Shown piece after piece: positions 1 to 12,472 of a stretch of 64,000 nucleotides of DNA. Position numbers and translations under genes: made by a program. Positions within the stretch are counted from its first letter, which is position 1. Each line of letters starts with the position of its first letter. The notes under the pieces are model-generated. The model worked only from the letters and a program-made list of their open reading frames with translations. It had not been told where the DNA came from and did no database searches. The stretch covers positions 129,189,123 through 129,253,122 of the forward strand of contig CP136069.1 of assembly GCA_032622095.1 (NCBI GenBank), read 5' to 3'. The stretch comes from Siphonodentalium dalli (taxonomy: Eukaryota; Mollusca; Scaphopoda; Gadilida; Siphonodentaliidae).

Positions 1-3000
1 ACATTCTGTTCATGTAATAGCTTGCAGGGATAATAATATCTCACTGGATATGCAGGGGATATATGCTTGGGATATGTATCATTTGTTTTTGTAAAATTGG
101 ATGCATTCCTTATAATAATGTTTTATGTGCACCTATCAGCATCTGATGGGTTACTGTAGTTGTCCACTATATCGATGCATTAGAATTTCCACTTAGCAGT
201 ATGGAATTTGACCACACAGGAAGACGTATAGAATGCTCTCATCACACACTGACCTGGAAACTCCAAATGCGTATACATGTATGTGGTGGACAAATGCCTA
301 TCAACCAGAATTTTTTAAAAATCTTTATTTAACTGTATTAACAATTTTGTCAATTAAAACAGCTTCGAAACAGATTAAACTGTCATTTAATCTAAAGGAG
401 ATAATTTCCCAAATCATATGAGTGATATCAGTAGGGTTTTATGCGGGTTTTAGGCCAAAATTAGTCAAATTTGGGGGTGGGTGTAAAAAAATTTTCTCTC
501 AAGATTTGGGGATGGTGGGTACCCGAAAATGCCAGATGCAAAAGAAAAACGGCATACCTTCTGTAATTTGGTTACATCCCCCCCCCTCCCCACTGACGAG
601 GTTAATAAATTTAGTATAGAATTGCGACGAATTACAACTACATGCAGATGTTCTTCATGGGGAACCAAATCGGTTCTCCGCAAGGAACCATATATAATCC
701 AGATAGGTTCTCTGTGAGGAACCAATCACGATAATGGGTGGCTTTGTTACGTTTTACACGACCTGTTCTCCTCACAAGACACATCTAATCTTTGTTCTCC
801 TCACAAGATAATCTTTGATTGGTAAAACATGTATATATAGTGGGTTAAAATACCATTATAACTATACCGCATATGGGTTTAGTGAGCCCTAACATTTACA
901 TGGACATCGAAATTTTGTAAACCACGAGTAGGCATATCTTTATCATACGTATAAAAGGATCTCGATAACATAATTACGTAGGATCTTCAGCGGGTGATGG
1001 ATATCGAGGTAGGATCCATCGATATAACTTATTAGAGGATCTTCCGTTGAAGCAGAAGGAAGGGTGATAACTCTAAATAGAACGTAATTTAATAAATAAA
1101 TAATTAATATTGACTAAATAACGGAGATACTTAAAGAAGTGTTTTAACGAAAGAACGGAAATATTTGATAAAAAGTTTTTTTTGTTAACGATTATTATTC
1201 ACTAAATAACGCAGATATTTCGCGTGTTCGTGATATGCTTGCTGATCAAACCGGCCACCAATTAAATTAATATTTAGACAAATGACGAAAACCGTTGCAT
1301 GTCACCTTTAAGAAGTCATTTAACGAAATGACGGACATGTTTGAAAATCGTGTTTTGCTTTAAATATAATATCATATCCTTACCACATAGAACACGCATC
1401 ATATAATCAAGAAGATATAAATACTTGCGACTGGTATACCCACCCAAACTTTGGAGGACAATAATGTATATTTGCACATTTTTCCTCGCCGGTGCTGTGC
1501 AAACACAACCCTTCAATTGAAATTAATGTAAATATAATCCCCATATATAGTACGGATACCCGGCGCAACCACCTTTATTTGTATACATGGACAAAAATAA
1601 CATTATTGCGAAGTGTATATGTTCTGTTAACTCTTTCCATATACATGTACTATTAATTACCGTAATGCTATGACAAGTAGTTATCACAATCACAGTAAAT
1701 GATCTGATAATAACTTCAACAAACGCCCATATTATTGTCTATGCACATTTACCACCAACTGCACGTTCTGTTGTTGTGTAGTTTCCGGCCGCATGCAGGC
1801 CGGGTAGGATGGTCGGAACGCATTGTGCAATTCCCTTCACCCTTCACGTTCTATTATATGACGCCAGTTTATATATCCTGAACACCCCCACCAGACGAAT
1901 AATGGACCATTCCATTGTATAATTTTATAATTGAATTGAAAAATCTATTTAGTATAGAAAGGGTTGAAGTGATGTGCAACATTCCCTTGGGGTAATTGGA
2001 TATGAATGGAAAATAATCTTGCTAAAAAAAATATTCTCATATTTTGATACCCAATTTGACAGCACACCATATATATATATATGAATAGCTATATATCTGG
2101 ATTAAACATGTTATCCAACGGCTCGATCTCGATCTCGAATCACTGCCACTTTGTTTGTCTTCGAGTTCGTACCGAAATAAGGATTAACTATTTAAAATTG
2201 TGCGGACTTCGGACGTTGTGGTTTCTGAAACGGTACAATCGATGTGGTTGGAATTTTAGGCAATAATAAAATAATCGGGTACTGTACACTAAATCCGGCC
2301 ATGCGACCATCTCATTGTATATAACTCAACATAATAGATGCAACAAGTGAAAGAATTTGAGCCATGGATTAGTGCAAAATACACTCGTGTGCTCTATGAA
2401 CGATATATTGTGTCAGGAAACCATGAGTTTACGGTCTTTGTCATTTAAGTAGTCTCCCAAAAACTTTATAGCAATTCCTCTTTTGAAAGTAGAAATCCGA
2501 TCTATCAAATTAAGTCTATCACAGGAGTGGTCCGGGAGGGTACTGGCGGGATTTAGTCACACCCCTGTGTTTGTTGTGGAGTGTGGGTACGAGTAAAACC
2601 TCAAGAGTACTCCAATTATAATACTTGTAGGGGCCTTAGTTTTCCTAATGTTTTCTCGTTATCTACTATAGTTGTGGCTAATATTATTCAACACATATGG
2701 CCAATTTTGTTTGATACTTTTATTCCAATAACCAATAATACATGGTAATACGGAACATGAATTAATAACATAATGTGGGTGCGGGAAAACAGCACGGCGA
2801 TTCAAAATATTTCACGGACATTTAAAGATGTATTTAGGGTTCCAGACTTTCAGTTATCAGACGTGGAATATAATTGAATGCAACACCGCTGAATAACATG
2901 TTGAACGCCTGCATATTATTTGACATTTAATCGATATCTGATTGTCATATAATAGACAGATCTGTTATTTTATAAACTGGAGACTTAAATTTCTGGATCC

Positions 3001-3001
3001 C
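1..3001. other. AT-rich non-coding stretch
   Basis: I see no gene here. Open frames are short, lack recognisable motifs and are closely spaced by stops. The only local structure is a pair of short hairpins near 652-724, where GGTTCTC and GAACC arms flank small loops twice. Short degenerate repeats of an octamer-like TTCTCCTCACAAGA occur near 767-812. Confidence 0.5.
652..724. repeat. Paired short hairpins
   Basis: Two small inverted repeats lie next to each other: GGTTCTCCGCAAGGAACC at 672-689 and a near copy around 706-723. A further GGAACC lies just upstream. They resemble fragments of a small repeat; no function can be assigned. Confidence 0.4.
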
Positions 3002-3988
3002 TTAAGGGCTTTGTGGACCCAATTTTTCCAAAATTTCCCAAAATTTTATAGAGTCCAAATAAAGGATTCTGTTCATGTATATCAGTAATAATAGAAACCA
3101 TGCCCATTGATGCAACATTTTGAGAGTATACTTCGTGGTGGATTATGTTAGAAATACAAAATGTGAACTTTATTGAGATTTAAAAAAAATTAATTTACAG
3201 GCAATGGTCCAAGAAAAACAAAGTCCAAATCTAAGAATCAAATATGGGAATATGTACTGAACACTGTGATGAATGATGTATTACAAAAAAAAATTATATT
3301 TCTTGAGTGTTCTTTGATAAAATTACTTTGAACCGGTTGTTGACAAATGATATATACTTGCTTAAACATTGGCTATGTGGGTGGTAGCAGGCACGAGTTA
3401 ACAGCTGGCCATTGTAACTGCTCTGGACTCTGTTGACAATAGAATGCTAATCCTCACTCATACCCCTACCAGATCACCATACTAATTCTAGTAAGTAGGT
3501 CACCACTCACTCAGGGTGATCACTCATGTGGAAGTTTGACACTGTTAAAAAGCCATTCACACCAGACTGGACATCAGCCATGAAAGGTTGACCCATTAAC
3601 TGCTGCCTCTCAGTCAACCATATTATGAAGTTAGTATATCATTTGTCAACAACCGGTTCAAAGTAATTTTATCAAAGAACACTCAAGAATTATAATATTT
3701 TTTTTGTAATACATCATTCATCACAGTGTTCAGTACATATTCCCATATTTTATTCTTAGATTTGGACTTTGTTTTTCTTGGGCCATTGCCTGTAAATAAA
3801 TTTTTTTTAAATCTCAATAAAGTTCACATTTTGTATTTCTAACATAATCCACCATGAGGTATACTCTCAAAATGTTGCATCAATGGGCATGGTTTCTATT
3901 ATTACTAATATACATGAACAGAATCCTTTATTTGGACTCTATAAAATTTTGGGAAATTTTGGAAAAATTGGGTCCACAAAGCCCTTAA
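3002..3988. mobile_element. Foldback/MITE-like element with TTAA target duplications
   Basis: The sequence from 3006 to about 3360 recurs as its reverse complement from about 3640 to 3984, giving arms of roughly 350 bp around a 280-bp core. The termini read GGGCTTTGTGGACCC inward from both ends. Each end is directly flanked by TTAA (3002-3005 and 3985-3988), as expected for a target-site duplication. TTAA duplication is known for the piggyBac and Kolobok DNA transposon superfamilies. No transposase ORF is present, so the copy would be non-autonomous. The superfamily assignment rests on the target site alone. Confidence 0.8.
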
Positions 3989-4871
3989 TACATCTGTAAC
4001 ATGTAAATAACATGCTGAAAATTTTAAGGATTCAAATCAACATTACCATAAATATCTCCTTATATAATAAAGGGCTGCTAGACACCATAATCAGAGACTT
4101 ACACATATTCATGTATCTCAATTACGTTGGTACTCCATGATTACCCTTTTAATTAATTTCATCTACTTTTACGTGAGGCCTTAATTGTCGAAAATATTCA
4201 CATTTGATCGAAACACCGTAAACAGAAACACATTAAAACGCATACAGTTTCGTTCATATATACCATGACCATCGCGTAAACAGCATGTTATCATAAATAC
4301 CTACTATATTTTACCTAAGCAAGAGCCTGATTGGGTTACAGAGGACAGCACAATGCTACTGGCTAATCACACACAAATGACATAAACGCTCTTTATTAGT
4401 TCCATATCAGGAATTCACCAACAAAAAACGCTCTTTATGTTTACCATCATAATATAAACAAACACCAGAAAAGTTACTTTTTATACTTTTGTTTACATAA
4501 CAATGGTTAAACATATGAGAATAACATACTGTTTATGCGATATTTCTTATTTATATACGGACAAAGTCTGTCTACATTTTGATGTTCTTTCTGTTTGTGA
4601 CGGTTTTTGACGGGTGGAAATATTTTCACAGGATAACCACCGCCAAGGCCAACCGTACCTTTAAAGCTTGTTCAACATGGATAGATGCATATAACATTCC
4701 ATTGGTATATCACATGTGCTTGACTATGATGTCCAGCAACAACAACATGTAATTACTAATCAGTGTATAGGGTGTAGATATTCCATATTATATATAATCA
4801 TTTTAAAATGTTTGATCAAGATGAATATCATGCAGTCACAGAATGCAGTGTTCATGTATATACATGTATAT
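3989..4871. other. Non-coding stretch
   Basis: No coding potential was recognised. The only notable item is the paired AAACGCTCTTT unit at 4384-4436, listed separately. The stretch ends in a TATACATG-rich microsatellite into which the next element is inserted. Confidence 0.5.
4384..4436 (-). repeat. Paired AAAGAGCGTTT unit
   Basis: On the minus strand two AAAGAGCGTTT motifs lie about 42 bp apart and bracket a conserved core containing ATTCCTGATATGGAA. The same arrangement recurs near 40575-40627, 42684-42737 and 43151-43211. A single AATAAAGAGCGTTT lies about 170 bp inside each end of the 13-kb palindrome. The role is unknown; it could be a transposon end or a recombinase or polyadenylation site. 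Confidence 0.6.
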
Positions 4872-5641
4872 ATACTAGAAGGTGACCCGACTTCGTCCGG
4901 GGTTTGACCTTGAATTGTCTATTTTGAAGGCCAAGGTCAAGTGGGGTCACGATTTGACCCGTCCAAAACACTGCCCGAACAAAAGTACCCGTCGAAATCC
5001 ATCCGGTTTTACCCGATTTGACCTTTTAACCCGATTTGATTTCCACTCAAGTATATAAATGCGCCTCATATACACACGCTCATTAATTATCAAGTTTCAA
5101 CGTAAAGATAAATTACCATCGGTGCCCGAGATATCGCTAAGACGTCTGAAACAGTCAAATGCATCGGCCGGTTAAGCGTTAACGTGATCTAACGTTATGA
5201 ACTCTAACGACGTCATAGAAGTTACGCATTGTTTTTATCCTGATGGAAGATAGTACCACTTCTTCTTGATAATCGAGGCAGATAACTAAAACGGATACAT
5301 ACGCATTATATATCGTTGGAAAGAGGAAACACGAAAGAATCTCACAGTGTCATTATTATGACTGGCATTTAATTATTCGCGCTGTTTCGAATCGATTTGT
5401 AAGCACCGAACTCACATGAAAGTCCCGTAACACAGCGTAAAAACAGATTTGACCTCGGCACGTGAAAAGTTGACCTCGGATCTGAAAATTGATAGGCCCA
5501 TGCCACCCCCCCCCCCCGGCCGAAAATACCCCCACATACCAAGTTTCATCGAAATCGGCTCGGTCGTTTTTTCGAGTCCATCGCGATCACACACACACAC
5601 ACACACACACAGACACACAGATCTTCCAAAAATATATAATA
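4872..5641 (+). mobile_element. Short repeat element, family A, copy 1
   Basis: The copy begins ACTAGAAGGTGACCCGAC with a GC-rich hairpin (CCCGAC...GTCCGGG). It ends in a CA-rich microsatellite followed by CAAAAATATATAATAGA. The body matches 33.9-34.62 kb almost base for base over several hundred bases, and a more diverged copy lies at 6475-6965. The 3' segment with AAGTTTCATCGAAATCGGCT before a simple-repeat tail resembles the 3' ends of RTE-type LINEs and their derived SINE-like elements. That family link is inference. No reverse-transcriptase reading frame is present. Confidence 0.65.
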
Positions 5642-5850
5642 GACTAGAAGGTGACCCGACTTCGTCCGGGCTATTCAAAAACCAAATTTCAAGTCGATAG
5701 CTCCACCCGTTTCCGAGATCTGGTCTGCGCATGCGCGAAGCTGGCGTCACACGGGCTCGGCGACCCGATAAAATTCGTATCCGGAGCAAGATACATACAC
5801 ATACCAAATTTCAAGTCGATAGCTCCACCCGTTTTCGAGATATATAGCAC
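5642..5850 (+). mobile_element. Short repeat element, family B, truncated copy 1
   Basis: The copy starts exactly where the family A tail stops (AATAGA then CTAGAAGGTGACC). It contains one and a half copies of the 122-bp unit with AAGTCGATAGCTCCACCC and CTGCGCATGCGCGAAGC. It breaks off after TTTTCGAGATATATAG without the usual CAGA-rich tail, so it is 3'-truncated. Other copies lie at 34.6, 37.1 and 43.3 kb. Confidence 0.6.
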
Positions 5851-5934
5851 ATTGTAATTCAATTGAGTATTTGTCACTAAAAACAAGCATTCTGATTGGC
5901 CGTGAGCGGCTAACTTTCGTTTTCGATTCACCGA

Positions 5935-6140
5935 CATCGGCCGCTTCAGCGTGCATCAAATCTGAATGTAGCACGGTCAGATTTCATCGGCGCAGAACGA
6001 GTAGAGAAACGAGCACACCCGCGCGTTGTTGTCTATAGATACCGTTCATCGGCCGCTTCAGCGTGCATCAAATTTGAATGTGGCACGGTACAATTTCATC
6101 GGCGCAGAACGGAGTAGCGAAACGAGCCAACCCGCCACAC
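5935..6140 (+). repeat. Tandem duplication with 112-bp period
   Basis: A segment beginning CATCGGCCGCTTCAGCGTG at 5935 is repeated starting at 6047 with scattered substitutions (for example TCTGAATGTAGC versus TTTGAATGTGGC). It appears to be a simple tandem duplication in non-coding DNA. Confidence 0.65.
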
Positions 6141-6306
6141 AGGAAATGGTTACGGAGCAGTGTTCCGAGTAACGCAATGAACAAACCCAATGATTTGTGC
6201 ACGGTGACAACGGCGAAATGAAAGTCTCGATTCGTGTCATGAAAATGACTAAATGATACTTTTTATACAGTTTTTTTGCAAATTCCTTGCTAGATTGAAT
6301 TACAAT

Positions 6307-6452
6307 GGAGATAAACGTACCCTGTTTCGTTGTACAATCTGGGATTCGAGCATGACAACCGTTTGTGAACTCGCCGGCAAGCCGGCTCGTTCACAAACTG
6401 TTTTCATGCTCGAATCCCAGAATGTACAACTCAACAGGGTATGTTTATCTCC
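6307..6452. mobile_element. Hairpin element (MITE-like)
   Basis: About 70 bp beginning GGAGATAAACGTACCCTG are followed after a four-base turn (CAAG at the centre, near 6380) by their near-perfect reverse complement ending GGGTATGTTTATCTCC. The arms differ at only a few positions. No ORF is present. It resembles a small foldback MITE; no clear target duplication was identified. Confidence 0.6.
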
Positions 6453-6474
6453 TAAATGTCATTTGCGGATACCT

Positions 6475-6965
6475 CGGCCGGTGATGAGTTAACGCGACAT
6501 CGGCCGGTTAAGAGTTAACGCGAGCACGTCACGATCTGTTGATGGCGTAATATATTTACGCAATGTTTTTCGATGAGCGAAGCATGGTCATGCGTTCTTC
6601 CCGATAATTAAGGTAGAAACTTTAAACGTACACAGGCGTGTGATACATCATTGGAAAGATGAAGCGCCACAGATTCTAACCGTGCAAATTAAATGACTGG
6701 CAATTTATTATTCGCGCTATATCGAATCGATTTGTGAGCACCGAACTGAAATATATTAGCGCAAAACGGCGTAAAAACAGATTTGACCTCGGCACGTGAA
6801 AAGTTGAGCTCGGATCTGAAAATTAATAGGCCTATGCCACTTCCCGACAGAAAATACCCCCACATACCAAGTTTCATCGAAATCGGCTCGGTCGTTTTCG
6901 AGTCCATCGCGATCACACACACACACACACAGACACACAGATCTTCCAAAATATATAATAGATAT
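6475..6965 (+). mobile_element. Short repeat element, family A, diverged copy 3
   Basis: Starting near CATCGGCCGGTTAAGAG, this segment follows the same order as family A copies 1 and 2: TTATTATTCGCGCT, a CGAATCGATTTGT motif, GATTTGACCTCGGCACGTG, ACCAAGTTTCATCGAAATCG, a CA-repeat, then CAAAATATATAATAGATA. Divergence is higher than between copies 1 and 2. The 5' head with CCCGAC is missing, so the copy is 5'-truncated. Confidence 0.6.
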
Positions 6966-7235
6966 ATAATTATATTGCAAGAATCGCCATTTCAGAATCC
7001 ATTTACTATTTACATGAACTTTTGCTCAATTGAAGTGTATACATGCTACACTTACATTAAGCTAGCATGGCTACTTTTGTTGGGTAATGTCGCAGTTAAC
7101 TACGACACGGCTGTCACTCAGCCCTTGGACCCCAATCGGGGTGTGTTAATGTGGGGGGTGAGGGTTACATTTTCAGTTTAAATGGGGCATATCGGGTTCC
7201 ATCGATAAGTTAAAAAGAAATGACAGTTCAAGCAT

Positions 7236-7833
7236 TCAGTTCATTAAACTGGAGAATATTACGGAAGCGAATTTAGCGAGACCGCGTTGAACTTGTACTT
7301 TCCTATTGGTCATTAATTGCGATAATTTAATTTCAGAAGGTTGAATATAGTAGTACGGCGCTATGTATTTTATTCGGGTCGTCGCAAACTCTACACATTC
7401 AAGCAGTACATGGTATTCATCGCCGGTGTTTTTACCACAGAAGTTGCAATCGCGGGCGTCTATACTCACTCCTGCCCTGTCGCCAGTTTCTATGGGTAAA
7501 CGATGGTTATGCGTCCTTAATTTTAACAAATTTCGCGTGTCACTCGGCTCTAGTCGTAATAAGTAGTTTTCACAACCAAACGATGTTTTACATATCCGAT
7601 AGAATGAATACTTGTCTGATGATTTTATTTTTGTCCACCAATCTTGTAAGAATTTCTCCCGAGTTCTTTCTTTTATTTTTTTCTTTGAAACTATCGGTGG
7701 TACCAATGAAGTGCTTTTCCCATATCTCACTTAACTCAAGATCTGTCATGCGACCGTTAACATAATTAACCCATTTTGATTTGTTATTGATGAATTTATC
7801 TTTGGGACTGAACCTATACTGCATAATGGCCAA
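7236..7833 (-). pseudogene. LINE ORF2 C-terminal region with Cys/His motif
   Basis: Two overlapping frames (7833-7588 and 7730-7236) cover the segment downstream of the RT. The first includes KDKFINNKSKWVNYVNG. The second carries LRTHNHRLPIETGDR followed by a Cys/His cluster, CNFCGKNTGDEYHVLLEC, that is, C-x2-C-x8-H-x4-C. This is the zf-RVT-like tail common to many invertebrate LINE ORF2 proteins, and the same motif recurs in the LINE fragments at 46.8 and 48.5 kb. It probably contributes nucleic-acid binding during target-primed reverse transcription. A frameshift lies between the two pieces near 7600-7730. Confidence 0.8.
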
Positions 7834-7897
7834 TACAAAATGAAATTAAACTTTTTCGATTCCCGCTAATCATTTCCCCCCCAATAGTTGAGTATCC

Positions 7898-9449
7898 TTA
7901 AATTTGTTCTGTTTTAACAGTAATTGGGTAAATCCCTAACTCGCCATATATAAAAGCTGTAGGAGTAGATGATTTTAGGCTCATTACATATTTAAGAAAC
8001 CATAGCTCAGTTCTCTGTATCATTTCATTGTTTGCTGTGCCCCAAATTTCTGAACAGTATAAAAGGATTGGGACTATTGTTTTCTCATATAAATCTATGA
8101 CACAATCGAGAGAAAGATTGAGATGCCGCATTTTACGTATTAGACCAAACATGGCTTTCTTTGCATTATCGCACCGGGCTTTCTTTTCCATCATAAAAGA
8201 ACTATTTCTGTGAAAAATGACACCCATATATTTATAATGTGACACAATTTCAATGGGATGACTGCCAATAGTAAATCTTTCAGTTTCTTCTCTCTTTTTA
8301 TTACGACGACCGAAGACAATAACATTACTTTTCTTATTATTTATTATCAATTTCCATTTGTGACAATATTCAGAATAATCGTTCAGCATATTTTGTAGTC
8401 CGCCGGCTGAATTTGAAAGCAGGATAGTATCATCAGCATATAGTAGGCAATATAAGTTAAAATAATCACGCACCGATGTTAATTTATTTCCAGATAAATT
8501 TATGCCATTTCCGACCCTTCTACTCAGGAATTCCTCCAAGTCGTTAGTGAAAATAGAAAATAAGATTGGGGATAGGTTCACTCCTTGTCGGACTCCAATA
8601 TTGCACGGGAAGTATGAGGAATATGTATTGCCAAAGAAAACACTTGATTTAATTCCATTATACATATTCCTGACAACATTTAGGACTCGACCCTTTATAC
8701 CAATTTCAAATTTGTTTTGCCAAACCCCAATTCGTCAAACGTTATCAAAGGCCTTTGAAAGATCAATAAAGGCGCAGTATAGATTATTACTCTGCAGTTT
8801 TACTAGCTCTATTAAACTGTTCAATGTAAACATATGATCAACTGTAGAATATCCACTTCTATATCCAGCCTGCATGATTTTCACATAGAAGATCATTATT
8901 TTGCAGAAATGACTGAATTGGTTGGCTGATAATCGAAGTAAAAACTTTAGAAATACAACTAACAAGGGTTATTGGACGATAGTTGTCAGCCGAAGCTGAG
9001 TCATTTCCCTTATACATTGGGAGTATAACACCGAGACCCCATTCTGTGGGCACGACACCCGTTTTCGATATGAGATTAAAAAACTTTGTAAGCGGGTATT
9101 TCATTGATTCACATGCAACTTTGATATACTCGTTCCTGACTTGATCAACCCCAGGAGCCTTTCCTAATTTGAGCCCACGCAAAACATCAACCTCACGAAG
9201 TTCAATTTCCCGATCAAGTTCGTCGCAGTATAGTGATAATGGGGAAAAGGGTTCTTCAGAATCGGTGACCGATACAGAATTCAAAGCAGCGAAATGATCC
9301 CTAAATTCATCTATTGACGGCGTTCTCAGTGGTGCTTTTCTTTGGTCGGATTTATTAATCAATCGCCAGTACTCACGGATATCGCTTGTTCTCATTTTGG
9401 AAATAGATTGTCTCGTATTGAGCCTGTAACGCGCCCGACTTAATCGCAA
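7898..9449 (-). pseudogene. LINE reverse transcriptase, frameshifted
   Basis: Three minus-strand frames together give an RT domain. The 9449-8859 frame has the N-terminal fingers, including DQVRNEYIKVACESMKYPL and the ADNYRPITLVSCISKVF block. The 8965-8735 frame has QAGYRSGYSTVDHMFTLNSL and motif A as FIDLSKAFD. The 8665-7898 frame has motif B as RQGVNLSPILF, motif C as LLYADDTILLS, and the thumb block PILLYCSEIWG. The catalytic Asp of motif A and both Asp of YADD are present. The enzyme cannot be made from this copy because the frames change near 8870 and 8700. The enzyme would copy LINE RNA into a nicked genomic target. Confidence 0.9.
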
Positions 9450-10038
9450 AGCTATTTTATATGTTTTTCGGGATTTATCGAGATTTAATTTGTTTGATTC
9501 ACTGCATGTTTGTACGACGAAAACACTTTAAAGCGTGCCTGTATTGCCTACGCGCATTTGTACAATCGTTATTAAACCAATGCTTGTTCCGTTTGCATTT
9601 ATTCGTAGTCTAAGTACGCGTACGCGTTCCAAATGTTCTGGTTGCAGCCCCCGAATAAATCTTTTTCAACATTTCGTTCACTGTATCTAATTCTTCTACA
9701 ATAAAAGCATCACGGTTTTCTAATTCAGTTATCATATTTTCGAAACCCACAATTTCCTCTCTGATAATATTTTTGAATATATTCCATACCTTTATCATCA
9801 CGCCATGCCTTTATGGTGCTAACTGCTGTCTCGCCCGAGAGCATTCTGTCGCGTTTACCCTGGTATGCCGGATTTAATCCTCTTATCTCGAGAACGATGG
9901 CTGGGTCCGCAAAAAGCGTGACTGTGCTACAAACTGCGGAATGTGTGTCGGACCGTAGATTGTCGAACAGGTCTACCCACACTTCACTAATTTGTGTCAA
10001 TGTATTTCGGGTTGCAAGTAATCCACCACGCTCACGTT
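9450..10038 (-). pseudogene. LINE ORF2 linker between endonuclease and RT
   Basis: Minus-strand frames 10045-9725 and 9801-9610 cover this interval. The first reads on from the endonuclease with LLATRNTLTQISEVWVDLFD and LEIRGLNPAYQGKRDRMLS. The interval matches the spacer expected between the APE endonuclease and RT domains. It holds at least two frame changes and no catalytic motif. Confidence 0.6.
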
Positions 10039-10983
10039 TCAACATGTGACTCGTCCAATACCTTTATCTGAACCGGCTCTACCGTTTGCTATCAAGAAAC
10101 CAGTACTTTTACAAAAATCAATGAATTTGTATCCGAAGTTATTCGTACGCTTATCTTGTGAAACGCGCTTACGAATTTCGAAAATATCAGTGTCTTCCGG
10201 GTCAACATAATCTTTGAGTTGTGCGGTTCGCGCATTGAAATCGCCAAACAATAACATGTTATCAGTGGAAAGTGTGTCATCAAGGAGCGTACTACGGAGT
10301 TTTTCAAAACAGTCATTTGAACTGTATTTTGGGCCTTCAGGTGGAATATAAACGTTACCAATATATAGAGGTAAGTCAGAATTCATTTTAAAAATAAACC
10401 AACTGACATATTCGTTACCACAGTCAATTGGGGCCATCCATTTCATCAATTTTGATTTGACCAACACGCAGATACCTCCAGATCGATAGCGCACAATTGT
10501 TTTTCGGTCATTTCGCGTCAAAATTTCAAATCCTAGTATAGAAATATCATCAGCGATATCAGTTTTCGTTTCCTGTATACAAAGAATGTCAAAATTTGAA
10601 ACATAATTCACGAATTCCGGTTCATCAACTTTATTCAAAATGCCACCAACATTGAGTGAACAAACCCTCAATGTTAATTCAATCTTCTCACCCTCGCGGT
10701 TAGGGGGTGGGAAAGACGGGTCAGTTCCAGTCGACGGAATGCCGACTGGAGCTATCTGGACTGGCTGGGCTGTGGCCGACGTAGAAACGTAGCTTGAAAC
10801 TCCAGCACTGGCATAACTACTTGCATTTACACTGGCTGCATGGATTAGAAACCGAGAGAATCTCAGTAGATGCAGCCATTGTATGTACATGTGACTGAGC
10901 TCTATATTCCGTTCTCCAACAATATCATGCATTCCAGACGAATGACCATGTTGGGGAGGGAAGTCAATATCCATATTGGTCAA
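10039..10983 (-). pseudogene. LINE ORF2 APE-type endonuclease domain
   Basis: This 314-codon frame opens with about 100 residues of Ser/Ala/Pro-rich sequence and then the endonuclease. Visible blocks are VCSLNVGGIL (metal-binding Asn), DILCIQETK (catalytic Glu), YRSGGICVLVKS, and LFGDFNARTAQ (the GDFN metal/active-site block). The C-terminal SDH block of the family is not seen before the frame ends in GIGRVTC. The domain nicks target DNA to prime reverse transcription. The downstream frame continues in a different register, so the domain is cut off from the RT by a frameshift near 10040. Confidence 0.88.
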
Positions 10984-11762
10984 ACCTGTTCCATATACTA
11001 ACTTTGGGCGGGCCCCACCCTGATATATACACTGCCACCTGCGGTTGTATAAAACTTTGAACTGGCATACTGGTTTGGTTATGTTGCCTTATAGGAACCT
11101 GAAAATAAGTTTGAGGCAGTTTACTAACATGCATAAATGAAGGTATGGATGGGTCATACCTATATAATGGGGGGTCTTCTGCACAAATTTCAAAATTATC
11201 AACAAACAACCTGTCACCTGCAACATGTGCTTTTTTGCCGCTTTTACGGGCATTTCTCCTCCTGTACTCATCAAATTCTCTAGGAAATTGTTCGTAAACA
11301 TTGTATTGTGATGAATCAAGTTCCCTGACAGCCTTTCTCACCAGTTCACGCTGTCTAACTTGGGATAATCTGGCAATCACACGTTTTGGTTTCCCTTTAA
11401 AGTTACCCTTAAGTCGATGGACATTGACAAACATGATGTCTTCTTCAATTTTGAGATCATCCTTGTAGAAATTCGCGTACTATATCTTCAGTTGAAACTG
11501 TGTTAGATTCACGCTCGAGTAAACCAGTAAAAATCAGGTTGTATTTCATACCTTGGCTCTCCTGATCTATAACACGCTCTATAATTTTGCTATACATGTA
11601 TGTGACAAATACCGGTGTCGATTGCGGTGTTGGTGTTAGCCGTCGTATAATTGCTGGTTGTGAATATGTTGTTGGAGGTCTGAAATAGGACGTCTTACCA
11701 TACATTTGCATGTTAGCAGTCGTGAATAAGCAGCACGTGTATACATACATGTACATAATCAT
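10964..11762 (-). pseudogene. LINE ORF1-like protein, two frames
   Basis: The upstream frame (11762-11457) ends with a block containing YNLIFTGLLERESNTVS and VREFLQG. The downstream frame (11434-10964) continues with MFVNVHRLKGNFKGKPKRV, IARLSQVRQRELVRKA and YNVYEQFPREFDEYRRR. This pattern (hydrophobic strand, then V-HRLG-like, KPR-VIARF-like and Q-PRE blocks) is that of L1-type ORF1 RRM plus C-terminal domains (Transposase_22-like), which bind LINE RNA. One frameshift near 11440-11460 separates the pieces. The end overlaps the start of the endonuclease frame by 20 bp. Confidence 0.7.
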
Positions 11763-11765
11763 GAC

Positions 11766-12306
11766 ACGGTCGTCTTGTTTACCGAGTAAATGGATGTTAT
11801 AGTATCAGTTTAATCAGATTAAAAAGATCATTTTCCGTGCATATATAGGTGACAGCTGAGGGATATCACCAACCTTACAATGTAAACAGATTTCGTGCTG
11901 TCACATGTGTGATATTATTCAACCGTCTGCGCGAATTGAAGGTAGAGTTCAGTCCCCCCGCGACGCTAACCAGCGTCATCACGAGTACAGACTGTAATTA
12001 AGTATAACATTTTATTTTTAAGACTTTTGTCGATTACTATATTCATTCTTATTTGGTCTAGCCAATTTTCAAATGAATATGTACAGTTCTGTTTCTCAGA
12101 ATAATGCAGAATAAAAGTCTTGTGCGTTGTGCGGTGTGCTGCATGTGTATACATTTGAGTACAAAACTATAACGATTTACCCTGTTCTGAAGCAACCGGT
12201 GTATATTATAGTATATAGTATAGTATAGTGTATAGTAGCAAGGGCGCAGCCAGTTATATGCAGTCCGGTGTCCCTCGCTCGCTCAACACTCATATATATA
12301 CTCCCT

Positions 12307-12308
<2 letters not shown>
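11766..12308. other. Non-coding stretch
   Basis: No gene recognised. Short GTATA/TATAG repeats occur near 12205-12235. Confidence 0.45.
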
Positions 12309-12397
<89 letters not shown>

Positions 12398-12451
12398 CTC
12401 TCCCTCTATCTTCCCTCTCCCTCTCCCTCTCTCTCTCTATCTCTCTCTCTT
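12309..12451. repeat. CT microsatellite
   Basis: An almost uninterrupted (CT)n run of about 85 bp is followed by interrupted CTATCT and CCCTCT variants. Translated frames of Ser-Leu repeats here are artefacts. Confidence 0.95.
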
Positions 12452-12472
12452 TTTAGCAGCAAATAATTGTTT

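Larger units (their letters stand above)
7205..11765 (-). mobile_element. Near full-length but decayed LINE retrotransposon
   Basis: Read on the minus strand, the order is ORF1-like nucleic-acid-binding protein (11762-10964), apurinic-type endonuclease (10983-10039), reverse transcriptase (about 9449-7898) and a C-terminal Cys/His motif (7730-7236). This is the order of an APE-type non-LTR retrotransposon. Conserved RT blocks including YADD are visible, but the frame changes at least six times, so it is a pseudogene. The clade (CR1, L2, Jockey or I group) cannot be settled by eye. The 3' end is placed near 7205, where similarity to the coding tail stops. Confidence 0.85.

Noticed and set aside
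12268-12456. Ser-Leu repeat frames (also 35630-35852 and Arg-Glu on the other strand)
   Set aside because: These are translations of CT microsatellites, with no start context or conservation.
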